From contig JAGGTI010000051.1 in the NCBI GenBank assembly GCA_021163775.1, positions 1-45,889 of the forward strand: 45,889 nt of DNA. The letters run 5' to 3'. The translations under genes and the position numbers were made by a program. Shown here one piece after another: positions 22,556-31,339 of the stretch; positions within the stretch are counted from its first letter, which is position 1; every line of letters starts with the position of its first letter. The stretch is from Candidatus Zixiibacteriota bacterium. Lineage in GTDB: Bacteria > Zixibacteria > MSB-5A5 > GN15 > FEB-12. Below the pieces are notes generated by a model, which was given only the letters and a program-made list of their open reading frames with translations, was not told the DNA's origin and did no database searches.

Positions 22556-22910
22556 GGGAACCTCCTCGAAAATGGGTGAGTGATGCCGGATATCGACATC
22601 AGCACTGCGGAGACCAGCACGGTACACGTGTACAAGCATCCATTTCGTGGGAAAGATCCCATACACTACTGACAGATGGTGTCAGTCAAAATTGTGAAAT
22701 TACTTAAACTGTGACAAATGCCCCATGTCCCATAATTCTAAGGTCATCAAGGACATACCAATGAACAAAAGATCACCGATTGGAAGCTGTCTCATAAATG
22801 TGGGTTTTTGAAGGAGAAACGGACTCCGAGAAAGTTCTCAGGCAGTCGTATTCCACATATGAATTACTGTCCAGATAGGAAGTTAATTGAGAATCAATAT
22901 TGTGAAAAAG
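22556..22910. promoter_or_regulatory. Regulatory region upstream of the secreted-peptide/TPR operon
   Basis: Two palindromes stand out: GTACACGTGTAC (22622-22633, perfect 12 bp) and ACTGACA-GATGG-TGTCAGT (22668-22686). The second overlaps a possible minus-strand promoter: TTGACT, about 17 bp, then TGTAT. A near-identical palindrome with the same following YAAAATT occurs in the right-end array (45410-45428, 45624-45642). The rest of the spacer up to the tRNA shows nothing else. Confidence 0.4.
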
Positions 22911-22983
<73 letters not shown>

Positions 22984-23053
22984 AACAAACTATACTAACA
23001 AGATTATGGAATTTATCATGAATCCTTACACTGTCAACTGATATTTGACGCTA

Positions 23054-23434
23054 TCAGAAACTCTCGGCCCGAATTCGTGGCGTAAACAGAAGGGACAGAC
23101 AGCCCAACGAGGATAACAGAAATATTAAATTTAGCGTTTCACTGTAGCCAAAAAGGCACAGAATCGCCACCAATCCGTTAACAAAGACCATCCCGTACCA
23201 CCCCCACGGCCTGCGGTCACGATAGGCGACACAGATTGCCATCAAAATGACGCCCACTATCAGGAATACGAGAGAGGTTGGCGTCTGACTGTGATCACGA
23301 TCCAGAACTCCTAAAATGATATTCACCCCACCATACAAAAGGAAAGAAAGTGAAAATATATAGCCATACCACTTCACCAAAAGAAAACCCACGGGATCCC
23401 TATCTATCACTTCATCAGTAGACTGATATTCCAT
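23054..23434 (-). CDS. Small four-helix membrane protein, unknown function
   Basis: This 126-residue protein has a short polar N-terminus (MEYQSTDEVIDRDPVG) and four membrane helices: KWYGYIFSLSFLLYGGVNII, SLVFLIVGVILMAICVAYRD, WGWYGMVFVNGLVAILCLFG and LIFLLSSLGCLSLLF. The RDRRPWGW loop between helices two and three is seen in small uncharacterised membrane proteins of several phyla. I use ATG 23434 (AGGAAAGG seven bases upstream) instead of 23452; it then begins 5 bp after the stop of the ROK kinase gene, so the two are probably co-expressed. No function can be inferred. Confidence 0.75.
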   Translation of the reverse strand: MEYQSTDEVIDRDPVGFLLVKWYGYIFSLSFLLYGGVNIILGVLDRDHSQTPTSLVFLIVGVILMAICVAYRDRRPWGWYGMVFVNGLVAILCLFGYSETLNLIFLLSSLGCLSLLFTPRIRAESF

Positions 23435-23438
23435 ACTA

Positions 23439-24407
23439 CTACCTTTCCTCACCTAAGAGACTGGCCCCTACAAACCCTGCCTGGTTACCCAGGGCCGCCT
23501 TGACAACACGTAGCTTCTCGGCCGCCGCATCGCACACTCGTTTTCGTAGCTTCAACGCTACCGCCTCGACAAACCCTGCACCACCATCGGCCACGCCACC
23601 CCCAACTATTACGAGGTCAGGGTTCAAAAGATTCACTGCTCCGGTCAGTCCGATAGCCAAATAACGAGCCGTTTCAGCAATGACTCTCAAAGCAACCTCG
23701 TCTTTTTTCCTGGCCGCCGCAAAAAGATTGCGAATTCCCAGTCCTTCAATGTTGCCATTGAGCACAGCGTCAAAACCGGGCGTAAGCCCCGATTCCAATT
23801 GATCCCGACATCTTTTCACAATCGCCGCCGAAGAACAGAACGCCTCCAGGCAACCTGTTTGGCCACAGCCGCAAACCGGACCATCAAGAGCTATTGGCAC
23901 ATGACCGATTTCACCCGCCGCATGAGAACTGCCCCGCCAGAGCTTCCCATTTATGATAAGTCCACCACCAACCCCGGTTCCCACTGTTACGCAAATGATC
24001 GTATCGTACCCAACACCAGCGCCAAACCGATGTTCAGCCAAAGCCATAGCGTTGACATCGTTGTCGACCCAAACTGGCAAATTAAGCCGTTCTTTCAGAA
24101 ATGATCCCAGTGGCGCGCCTTTCCAATCTTTGATATTCGGCGACATTCCAACTACCGTACCAGTGAATGAATCAACCGATCCGGGGGTAGCTACTCCCAG
24201 CCAGGGGATTTCATAATCCTCTTCAGCGGCACTGAGCATCAAATGCTCACCTATATTGGAAATCAGATGCAACAACGGCTCACGCCCTTTGTCGGCCAGA
24301 GTCGGACGCTGTTCCTTAAACAGCACCTCCCCCGTCACATCCACCAGCCCATATTTTATGCTGGTAGCACCGACATCAATCCCGGCATAAACTCGTTTGT
24401 GTGCCAT
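23439..24407 (-). CDS. ROK family sugar kinase (glucokinase-like)
   Basis: The 322-residue protein is a ROK kinase that phosphorylates a hexose with ATP in the cytoplasm. Visible: the N-terminal phosphate loop GIDVGATSIKYGLVD, the catalytic WVDNDVNAMALAE region with Asp near 105, the second ATP motif VGTGVGGGLIINGKLWRG, the EIGH sugar contact, and the ROK zinc motif CGCGQTGCLEAF. No N-terminal HTH is present, so it is an enzyme and not a NagC/Mlc-type repressor. Glucose is the most usual substrate of this subgroup. It is followed by a small membrane protein gene and preceded at 109 bp by a large membrane protein gene. Confidence 0.9.
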   Translation of the reverse strand: MAHKRVYAGIDVGATSIKYGLVDVTGEVLFKEQRPTLADKGREPLLHLISNIGEHLMLSAAEEDYEIPWLGVATPGSVDSFTGTVVGMSPNIKDWKGAPLGSFLKERLNLPVWVDNDVNAMALAEHRFGAGVGYDTIICVTVGTGVGGGLIINGKLWRGSSHAAGEIGHVPIALDGPVCGCGQTGCLEAFCSSAAIVKRCRDQLESGLTPGFDAVLNGNIEGLGIRNLFAAARKKDEVALRVIAETARYLAIGLTGAVNLLNPDLVIVGGGVADGGAGFVEAVALKLRKRVCDAAAEKLRVVKAALGNQAGFVGASLLGEER

Positions 24408-24516
24408 ATCTACCCGAGACTAATGCCTTGAGTTAACGACTTTGAGTATGTCTGGTTACAGTCTGTTTCCAAATACATGCTGACCAAATTAACCGCACCC
24501 TGGGAGAGTGTCAACC

Positions 24517-26055
24517 CTAATAAGACTCGGCATCGGTCATTGTCCGCGCAGGAACCTTCTTGATCAGAAGCATAGCGGCCAATAGATACAAGACCATTCC
24601 CACAACCAAAACAAAATGGATAACTTCCACATCGATCAATCCACCCTGGACCAACAGCGGAAGATAGCGCGCAACCACAGCCACAGGTAGAATTAGACCG
24701 GGAATCATCCAGCGGCGTTCCACATTGTTAGTAAACACCCACCCAATCAATCCACCGGAAATAACCCGAAGAAGGATAAAAGCAATACGTTCGGCCAATG
24801 GCCAGTCAAACAGTATCGTCACCTGCAATCCCGCACCGTAACATGCTTCAGCCAAAGCGAAACCACCCCCCAGAAAAGCACCCAAGCCGATCAATCGGTA
24901 TTCTTTAGGAGCCAGCCAGGCAATCAGCCAAAAAATGCCACCCCATATCAGACCAGTCTGAGCTATACCGACAATCAACGAAGGAACGATACCAACAACA
25001 TAGAGTGAATCACCTTCAGCCAAAGCGGGACTAAGCCAGTTTTCGACTATTCTCAATATGAGCGGGTTGACAATAAAAGGGATTGCCAGAAATAGTATTC
25101 CCCCACCTCCAAAAAACAAGTACGCCTGCGGCCAGCGAAAAGCGGCCACTGAGAAAAACAGCATCGCCACCGCCGTTACGAGAATAAAGGCAACATAATG
25201 GGGCAACTTGAGCAACAGGTGACTGATATCTCTCTTCTGCTCGGTCTTTGCCCTGGCGGCGGCCGTACTGACCCCCACTATATCCTGATATACCCGAATA
25301 CCCTGTTGAATCATATCAACCCGTACCAGTTTCTTGTCGGGCGTCAGGTAGAGTTGGTAATCGCCCGGTTTAGTCAGGCGGATGACAAACACCGAATCGA
25401 ACTTGCCCTTGTAAATCTCCTGGTACATAAAATAGACCACTTGTCCAGCGATCTTCGTACTCATGAGCGACTGCGGTTGAAAGATAGAATCATCCAAACG
25501 AGTTCCTATCTGAATATCCTGCATGGCCAGATAGAATTCCAGTTGATCGACCATATAGAAGTCCCAGAAGAACCGATCACAGTCCAGGACCATTTCGACT
25601 GATTGGTCGGTACCAGCCCTGGTAAACGAACCTTCGATACCATCACCAGTGCAGGTCAGCTTTAGATGTTCCACATGGACAGTATCGCCAATGTTCAAAT
25701 CACTCCCGATATAGCGACCAGAATTGGATAAATAACTAGTCCCTTCGGCAATGATTTTCCGATCCCCACCCAACAAAGTGTAATCGAGACGCATAGCTTC
25801 ATCGACAATCATAGCCTGCTGTCCGCCAATCTCGGTGAAACCTTTGACAATCGAGGTTATCTGTCCCAAAGTGGTCTGATTGCCAAAATAGCGCCAGACA
25901 CGATACTCACCAATTGGGCGAAACGCTTCGGCTGAACTTGATGCTATGATTGAGCGCTCAGGGACAGCACCAACCGGAAGGGTGTCTTCATCTTGTCCCG
26001 AAACTGTTGCGACAAGCAAGAGCACCAATAAAATTGCAATTTTGTAGTAATTCAT
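24517..26055 (-). CDS. Large membrane protein: exported beta-rich domain plus multi-helix C-terminal half, unknown
   Basis: I do not recognise a family for this 512-residue protein. It starts with a signal peptide (KIAILLVLLLVATVSG). Residues ~30-265 form a soluble, beta-rich exported domain with RPIGEYRVWRYFGNQTTLG and a possible disulfide pair (LTCTGDG and VLDCDRF). From ~285 there are about seven to eight membrane helices, including a Gly-rich stretch GLGAFLGGGFALAEACYGAG with a buried Glu. That last feature loosely recalls intramembrane proteases such as the YhfC/PrsW groups, but the defining motifs are not clear and I do not assign that. It lies 43 bp downstream of the nucleosidase gene, same strand. 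Confidence 0.7.
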   Translation of the reverse strand: MNYYKIAILLVLLLVATVSGQDEDTLPVGAVPERSIIASSSAEAFRPIGEYRVWRYFGNQTTLGQITSIVKGFTEIGGQQAMIVDEAMRLDYTLLGGDRKIIAEGTSYLSNSGRYIGSDLNIGDTVHVEHLKLTCTGDGIEGSFTRAGTDQSVEMVLDCDRFFWDFYMVDQLEFYLAMQDIQIGTRLDDSIFQPQSLMSTKIAGQVVYFMYQEIYKGKFDSVFVIRLTKPGDYQLYLTPDKKLVRVDMIQQGIRVYQDIVGVSTAAARAKTEQKRDISHLLLKLPHYVAFILVTAVAMLFFSVAAFRWPQAYLFFGGGGILFLAIPFIVNPLILRIVENWLSPALAEGDSLYVVGIVPSLIVGIAQTGLIWGGIFWLIAWLAPKEYRLIGLGAFLGGGFALAEACYGAGLQVTILFDWPLAERIAFILLRVISGGLIGWVFTNNVERRWMIPGLILPVAVVARYLPLLVQGGLIDVEVIHFVLVVGMVLYLLAAMLLIKKVPARTMTDAESY

Positions 26056-26098
26056 GATCTCTCAAAAATAGGTCAAATTGGTGATCTGTCCAGATAAA

Positions 26099-26836
26099 TC
26101 AAGCAGGTAGAAGTGACGATTTTGTCTTCTCCTCAGAAATCATCGCCAAACTCTTGGTAACAATGCGACAGGTGAGATCGGAGGCTTCATCCAAAAACAT
26201 AATAAACTCTCCTGCGGCTCCCCCGCCAGCACCATCGGATATCACTCGTATAACCACAAACGGCACTCGGTTCATCTGACATACCTGGCCCACCGCACCG
26301 CCTTCCATCTCGGTGACAATTGCCCCAAACTCCCGTTGAAGCCAGCGAATCCGCTCAGGATCGGACACGAACGAGTCACCTGTGGCGATCGTCCCAACCG
26401 TCATCTGTCGCGTCTCACCTGACTCGGCGATAACTGCTTCTGTTGCTTCGGCGGCCAAATGGATCAACTTGGGATCGGCTTCAATCATACGGGCAAGATC
26501 AGGGATCTCGCCGGGTCTCCGGCCAAAAGCGGTCAGATCGATATCATGCTGAACGACCATATTCGACACGATCACGTCACCTCGTTTAAGATGTGGAACC
26601 AGCGAACCAGCCAGACCGGTAAAGATCACCGCATCAACACCAAACCGATCTATCAACAACTGGGTAGCGACCGCGGCATTGACTTTCCCTACGCCACAGC
26701 GCAATAAAACAACTTTTTGACCCGCCAATTCTCCGAAAAAGAACTCCAGGCCGGCCTGTTTGACCACCTGATCCGGCTCAAACCTGTCACGCAGGCGAAC
26801 CAGTTCTTCTTCCATAGCACTAATCAATCCAATCAT
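26099..26836 (-). CDS. mtnN: 5'-methylthioadenosine/S-adenosylhomocysteine nucleosidase
   Basis: This 245-residue enzyme cleaves MTA and SAH to adenine plus a thioribose, clearing inhibitory by-products of SAM use and, in some bacteria, feeding autoinducer-2 synthesis. Family marks: IGLISAMEEEL with the catalytic Glu near 11, CGVGKVNAA, the FTGLAGSL phosphorylase-fold loop, IATGDSFVSDP, the TEMEGGAVGQV motif with the ribose-binding Glu, and VISDGA with the catalytic Asp. Length is normal. The ATG has GGAGGAG upstream. The C-terminal ~15 residues are an extra polar tail. It probably starts an operon with the membrane protein at 24517. Confidence 0.92.
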   Translation of the reverse strand: MIGLISAMEEELVRLRDRFEPDQVVKQAGLEFFFGELAGQKVVLLRCGVGKVNAAVATQLLIDRFGVDAVIFTGLAGSLVPHLKRGDVIVSNMVVQHDIDLTAFGRRPGEIPDLARMIEADPKLIHLAAEATEAVIAESGETRQMTVGTIATGDSFVSDPERIRWLQREFGAIVTEMEGGAVGQVCQMNRVPFVVIRVISDGAGGGAAGEFIMFLDEASDLTCRIVTKSLAMISEEKTKSSLLPA

Positions 26837-26937
26837 AGCTAATACTCCTCCCGTATCCTGTTATTGTCGGTCAAAATGGTATACAGCTACAGCGATGACT
26901 GACGGAGGCGGTTTTGTGCGTGGTGTATGTCTCGAGT

Positions 26938-26970
26938 CTCTGGGGCAGACCGGAGGTCTGCCGCCCAGAG
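26938..26970. repeat. Intergenic hairpin of the CTGGGGCAGAC/GTCTGCCGCCC family
   Basis: GCAGACC (26945-26951) pairs with GGTCTGC (26955-26961) and an outer CTCTGGG pairs with CCCAGAG (26964-26970). The sequence is the reverse orientation of the hairpin module in the right-end tandem array. It lies downstream of hisS; no T-run follows on that strand. Confidence 0.65.
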
Positions 26971-27012
26971 AGCATATTTTTCAAAGACCGATTCGTTTTT
27001 CATTCAGTAACT

Positions 27013-28470
27013 CTATTTAATACCCAACATGGTTTTAATCTGTGAAACCATTTGATCACGATCGACCGTAATCTGGAACCCTTCGGCTTTGAGCCAAGCC
27101 TCCCGATCATCGGTAGCACCAGCTTTATCAGCTCCGGCGGCCAAGTTTTTGATCGTCACCTGGTTAGCCTCAAATTCATTAGAGCCAGCGATAACCGCCA
27201 CTGGAATACCGACTTTGTCGCCATATTTAACCTGACGGGTTAGATTCTTAGTGTCCCCGGAATAAATCTCAGCACGAATTCCGGCCATACGAAGTTCAGC
27301 CACCATCGCCAAATATGCCGAGGTCTGTTCGCGGTCCATCACAGTCACCAACACCTGAGAAGTCGCTTCATTGAGCGTTATCGCGTCCAAGGCAATCAAT
27401 GACGCCAGTAAGCGATCAATACCTACCGATGTCCCAACGGCAGGTACCGACTGGCTCTGGAACCGATCCAGAAGGTTATCGTAGCGACCTCCTGAAAAGA
27501 CCGATCCATATTCAGGCAGGTCCAGCAGGGTCGTCTCAAAGACCGGCCCGGTGTAATATCCCAGCCCTCGGACAATCGTCAGATCGACTCTGGCCTTGGA
27601 CTCTGAGATGCCCATACTGCTCAAATGAGACTGAATAGCGTACAACTCGGTCTGTCCCTCGGTGGCTGTCTCAAACCCAGCCAGATGCTCATCCACCCAA
27701 TTCATCGGGTCATTTTCCGATGCCAGTCCTTCCTGCAAGAATTGGCTGATCTTCTCAATCTGCTCAACCGGGAAATTCAAACCTGGAATCCTGGCTCCTG
27801 AGTCATCAGTGCGACCCTGCCCCAGTTCAGCGATCACAGCCTGTCGCCCCTGTTTCTCAAATTTATCGAGAACCCGCATTACATCAGGACCACGGTCGCG
27901 ATCAATACCGGCCCATTCGATCAGCCCGTTGAGAATCTTGCGATTGGAATAGCGAACCTCGAACCGTTCAATTCCGAGGCCTTCCATCATTGAAACCATC
28001 GCGGCGATAATCTCCGCATCGGCCAGCATATTCTTAGTACCGACAATATCGATATCAAACTGCATAAACTCCCGGAACCGACCCGGCCCCGGTTTGTCTA
28101 CCCGCCAAACATTGCCATACTGATACCGCCGGAACGGTAACGGCAGGTTGACCTGTGATGCTACATACCGGGCCAGTGACAGCGTAAACTCATAGCGTAA
28201 TGCCATGTTAACTTCGTCGGGACCGACAAAACCAAACAGTTCGGCCAGAGAATCTTCAGTATAGTGAGAACCGAGCAGGACATCAGCCGACTCCAACGAA
28301 GCGGTTTGAAGTGGCTGGAAACCCATCAGCTCGACCGCCTGCCTCAGTTTGGCGAGAATATTCTCCCGCGCCGCCTGCTGGGCTGGTGAATAGTCACGAA
28401 AACCTTTGAGGAGCTTAGGCTTTACTCGTTGCGGCTTGTTCTTTTTGTTCTCTTTGTTGTTCTTGCTCAT
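27013..28470 (-). CDS. hisS: Histidyl-tRNA synthetase
   Basis: HisS charges tRNA-His with histidine using ATP. The ~485-residue protein has the class II core: KLLKGFRDYSP at the start, motif 2 RRYQYGNVWRVDKPGPGRFR with EFMQFDIDIVG, the histidine-binding RGLGYYTGPVFE (~317-328), and motif 3 SGGRYDNLLDRF. A C-terminal anticodon-binding domain follows (VLVTVMDREQ ... GIPVAVIAG). It is somewhat longer than the ~420-residue bacterial norm because of a Lys/Asn-rich N-terminus (MSKNNKENKKNKPQ) and an insert around 230-290. The ATG at 28470 fits this lysine-rich start; another ATG lies five codons upstream at 28485. It is divergent from the S9 peptidase gene. Confidence 0.95.
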   Translation of the reverse strand: MSKNNKENKKNKPQRVKPKLLKGFRDYSPAQQAARENILAKLRQAVELMGFQPLQTASLESADVLLGSHYTEDSLAELFGFVGPDEVNMALRYEFTLSLARYVASQVNLPLPFRRYQYGNVWRVDKPGPGRFREFMQFDIDIVGTKNMLADAEIIAAMVSMMEGLGIERFEVRYSNRKILNGLIEWAGIDRDRGPDVMRVLDKFEKQGRQAVIAELGQGRTDDSGARIPGLNFPVEQIEKISQFLQEGLASENDPMNWVDEHLAGFETATEGQTELYAIQSHLSSMGISESKARVDLTIVRGLGYYTGPVFETTLLDLPEYGSVFSGGRYDNLLDRFQSQSVPAVGTSVGIDRLLASLIALDAITLNEATSQVLVTVMDREQTSAYLAMVAELRMAGIRAEIYSGDTKNLTRQVKYGDKVGIPVAVIAGSNEFEANQVTIKNLAAGADKAGATDDREAWLKAEGFQITVDRDQMVSQIKTMLGIK

Positions 28471-28632
28471 GCGATACAAACCCATCCTATTGTGTAAGGC
28501 CTTAATTGTACGATTCCTGACGCCACAGGAAAGGTTTTTTTGCGCCCAAACATGACTTTGACCGACACTTGTTGCGAGAGCATCTCTTTCGGGCTATTAT
28601 CGCAGTATGTTTGAACCAATTTGGAGAACACA

Positions 28633-30594
28633 ATGAAGATTCAACACAAATTTATCACTGCATTTTGTATCCTGCTTATTATGACAGGAACCTCAAACCT
28701 GTTCGCCCAGACGGACAGAGCTTCCACCCAAGCGACCACAACTCCGGATATTGCCACTTTCCTTCAGGTCGGCTACGCCAAACCTTGCGGCTATAGTTGG
28801 GATGGAACCGGCGTTTATTTCGGAACCTCAATGTCAGGTGCCCCACAGGCGTATCGCCTGAACGAGCATGGCTGGCCATATCAATTGACCACTTTCGAAG
28901 ATGGAATCGATACCCACAGCGGAGCGCCGTATTTCGAGCTTAGCTGGGGCGGCGATATGGCAATTGTCGGAGCCTCAATTGGCGGTTCAGAATTGTCGCA
29001 ACTTTTCCTTATGGACACGCAGACCGGAAGCTTACGCCAATTGACCTTCAAACCAAACGCCCGGTACCGCACAGTGTTATGGGCTAAAGATGACAGGTCA
29101 ATCATCTACAACTCAAGCGAAGAAAACGGTCGTGATTTCCATATCTACCGGATGGACATTGAATCCGGCGAGGCAATCAAAATTTTTGGCGATTCAATCA
29201 CCATGCCGGGAGCTAAGTACCCTACCAGATTTTCACAGGATGGCCGAAAGTTGATAGTCGACCTGACCCACTCCAACGCTGACATCGACCTTTTTCTTCT
29301 CGACCTTCTGTCGGGCGAATGGCAAAAACTGACCGAGGACACAATTAACGTAATCTATGACTCCCCCACGTTGATGCCCGACAACGAAATGATCTACCTG
29401 ATCTGTGACAACAACGATGACGGTATTCTGCGACTGGCAACTATGATGGTCGGTAGTCCGGCGGTGCAATTCATCGATGATGGTTGGCTTGACCCTCGCT
29501 GGGAAGTGAAGCGGCTGACATTCTCCCGGGATTATAAATATATGTGCGCCCTGGTGAATGAGGATGGCTATATGCGCCTGAAGATCCGTGAGACTGAGTC
29601 CAAAAAAGAATTACCATCTCCCCCACTTGAGGGACAAATCGGTGGAGGTTTTATAGACCAGACCGGACGTTGTCTGATTTCATTTGAAAACCCCACTCGT
29701 CCATCAGATGTCTGGCGTTGGGATCCCCTTAATGAGACTCTCGAACAGCTTACTTTTTCGACTTACGCCAGCATCGACCCGAAAACTCTGATAGAACCAG
29801 AGTTGGTTCATTTTACCAGCTTTGATGACCTGGAAATCCCAGCATATCTCTACCTGCCAGCCGAGTATGTGCCGGGCACTCCGGTGCCATTCATAGTCTA
29901 CGCTCACGGCGGGCCTACCGGTCAATCAGTACCCAGGTGGATTGGCACTTTCCAGTATCTGATCCAAAACGGTTATGGAATTCTGGCCGTCAACCCTCGC
30001 GGGTCCACTGGTTATGGTCGTGCATTCACTGCTTTGGATGACTACCACAATCGCAAAAACTCTCTCAAAGACTATAAGGCATCGGTTGATTGGCTTATAG
30101 CCGAGGGCTACACGGCCAAAGGCATGATCGGTATCCGGGGTGGCTCCTACGGCGGGTACGTTGTACTGGGCATGATTACCGAATATCCTGATCTGTTTGC
30201 GGCGGCAATGAACTCGGTCGGTATTGCCAACTTCGAGACTTTCCTGCAGAACACCCAAGCGTATCGCCGGAAAAACCGTGAGGCCGAGTACGGACCACTC
30301 TCAGATCCGGAATTCCTGCGAGAAATTTCACCAATTCACAAAGCCGATCAGATTCGAACTCCCCTATTCGTGATTCATGGCGAAAATGATTCACGGGTAC
30401 CAGTCGGTGAGGCGCGCCAGGTTATCAAGGCCGTCCTCAATAATGGAGGGGTTGTCGACTCGTTGATATTCCCCGATGAAGGTCACGGCGCCCGAAAACT
30501 CAGTAACAAGATTACAATGTACCGCAAAATGGTCGAGTTCTTTGACACTCATCTGAAAAAGCCGGTTGAAAACCCGGCGATCATTGAGAATTAA
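28633..30594 (+). CDS. Secreted S9 family prolyl oligopeptidase-like peptidase
   Basis: This 653-residue protein has a signal peptide (FITAFCILLIMTGTSNLFAQ), a seven-bladed-propeller-like region with recurring Trp/Tyr-Asp repeats (~40-390, e.g. RQLTFKPNARYRTVLW and IIYNSSEENGRDFHIYRMD) and an alpha/beta-hydrolase domain. The catalytic triad is visible: Ser505 in GGSYGGYV, Asp586 in HGENDSRVPV and His618 in PDEGHGA. This is the acylaminoacyl/dipeptidyl peptidase subgroup of family S9, which removes short peptides from N-termini. The ATG follows GGAG at seven bases. A bidirectional terminator follows. Its location suggests periplasmic peptide use. Confidence 0.93.
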   Translation: MKIQHKFITAFCILLIMTGTSNLFAQTDRASTQATTTPDIATFLQVGYAKPCGYSWDGTGVYFGTSMSGAPQAYRLNEHGWPYQLTTFEDGIDTHSGAPYFELSWGGDMAIVGASIGGSELSQLFLMDTQTGSLRQLTFKPNARYRTVLWAKDDRSIIYNSSEENGRDFHIYRMDIESGEAIKIFGDSITMPGAKYPTRFSQDGRKLIVDLTHSNADIDLFLLDLLSGEWQKLTEDTINVIYDSPTLMPDNEMIYLICDNNDDGILRLATMMVGSPAVQFIDDGWLDPRWEVKRLTFSRDYKYMCALVNEDGYMRLKIRETESKKELPSPPLEGQIGGGFIDQTGRCLISFENPTRPSDVWRWDPLNETLEQLTFSTYASIDPKTLIEPELVHFTSFDDLEIPAYLYLPAEYVPGTPVPFIVYAHGGPTGQSVPRWIGTFQYLIQNGYGILAVNPRGSTGYGRAFTALDDYHNRKNSLKDYKASVDWLIAEGYTAKGMIGIRGGSYGGYVVLGMITEYPDLFAAAMNSVGIANFETFLQNTQAYRRKNREAEYGPLSDPEFLREISPIHKADQIRTPLFVIHGENDSRVPVGEARQVIKAVLNNGGVVDSLIFPDEGHGARKLSNKITMYRKMVEFFDTHLKKPVENPAIIEN

Positions 30595-30620
30595 ACTTAT
30601 TTGAAAATCGATCTACGAAG

Positions 30621-30659
30621 AAAACGGCAGGTGATGCCCAAAGGTTCACCTGCCGTTTT
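30621..30659. terminator. Bidirectional Rho-independent terminator
   Basis: A perfect 14-bp stem (AAAACGGCAGGTGA with TCACCTGCCGTTTT) and 11-nt loop, with T-rich ends on both strands. It separates the convergent S9 peptidase and SPOR lipoprotein genes. Confidence 0.88.
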
Positions 30660-30683
30660 AATTTGTTAAAGCGGTATCTGAAA

Positions 30684-31163
30684 CTACTGGTCTAAGCGAT
30701 CGATCCAAGTGGTCGCTGAGAACTTGTCCTGAAGCTCTCGTTCCAAGGCACGCGCCTCAGAAATAACACCGAAATTCCCAATTCGTACTCGGTTGTAGGT
30801 CTGGCCTTCGTAGGTAATCGTGGTAACAAAGGCATCGTACCCGCGATCAGCATACACTCCGACCAGATGTTGGGCATAGTTTCTATCCTCACATGAGGCC
30901 ACCTGTACGGTATACCCTTCACCTACCGGCACTGGAGGCATCGATAGCAGGTCGGGCTGGGCTTCGTCTGGAATCGCCTCAGCATCGGCCACCGACTCTT
31001 GCACCGTCATATCGGATGCGGAATCGGTCCCCGTCGCCGTATCGGCCGCTTCCAGGTCTCTCATCTCTTGTTCCAATTCAGCGGCTTCTTTCTGCTTGTC
31101 CGAGCATCCCGCCAACAGAGCCAGCGTTAGAACCGCTGTCACCAATACCATCAATATCCGCAT
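30684..31163 (-). CDS. SPOR domain lipoprotein
   Basis: The 159-residue protein begins with a lipoprotein signal: hydrophobic LMVLVTAVLTLA followed by lipobox LAGC, so Cys is the predicted lipidated first mature residue. A charged helical linker (KQKEAAELEQEMRDLEAADT) and an acidic low-complexity stretch follow. The last ~75 residues are a SPOR fold: YTVQVASCEDRNYAQHLVGV, YDAFVTTITYEGQTYNRVRI and GNFGVISEARALERELQDKF. SPOR domains bind denuded peptidoglycan glycan strands, typically at the septum. The ATG at 31163 has GGAGG six bases upstream; an upstream in-frame start would bury the signal peptide. Confidence 0.88.
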   Translation of the reverse strand: MRILMVLVTAVLTLALLAGCSDKQKEAAELEQEMRDLEAADTATGTDSASDMTVQESVADAEAIPDEAQPDLLSMPPVPVGEGYTVQVASCEDRNYAQHLVGVYADRGYDAFVTTITYEGQTYNRVRIGNFGVISEARALERELQDKFSATTWIDRLDQ

Positions 31164-31339
31164 AACTTCCTCCGAAACACCTCTCTCCAGACTCATCGGG
31201 TCTGGAACCAAACTTCTTTAACAGCATATAATCAGCGCAGGTGCCCGGCTGTCAACCTAAAAGAAGAGAAGGAATGACAACTAAGACCTTGGAAACAACG
31301 CTCTGAAACATTAGAATAAACCAACTTAAAGGAATAACA

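Noticed and set aside
26938-26970. Rho-independent terminator after hisS
   Set aside because: The hairpin is strong but no T-run follows on the hisS strand, and it matches the dispersed repeat module; kept only as a repeat.
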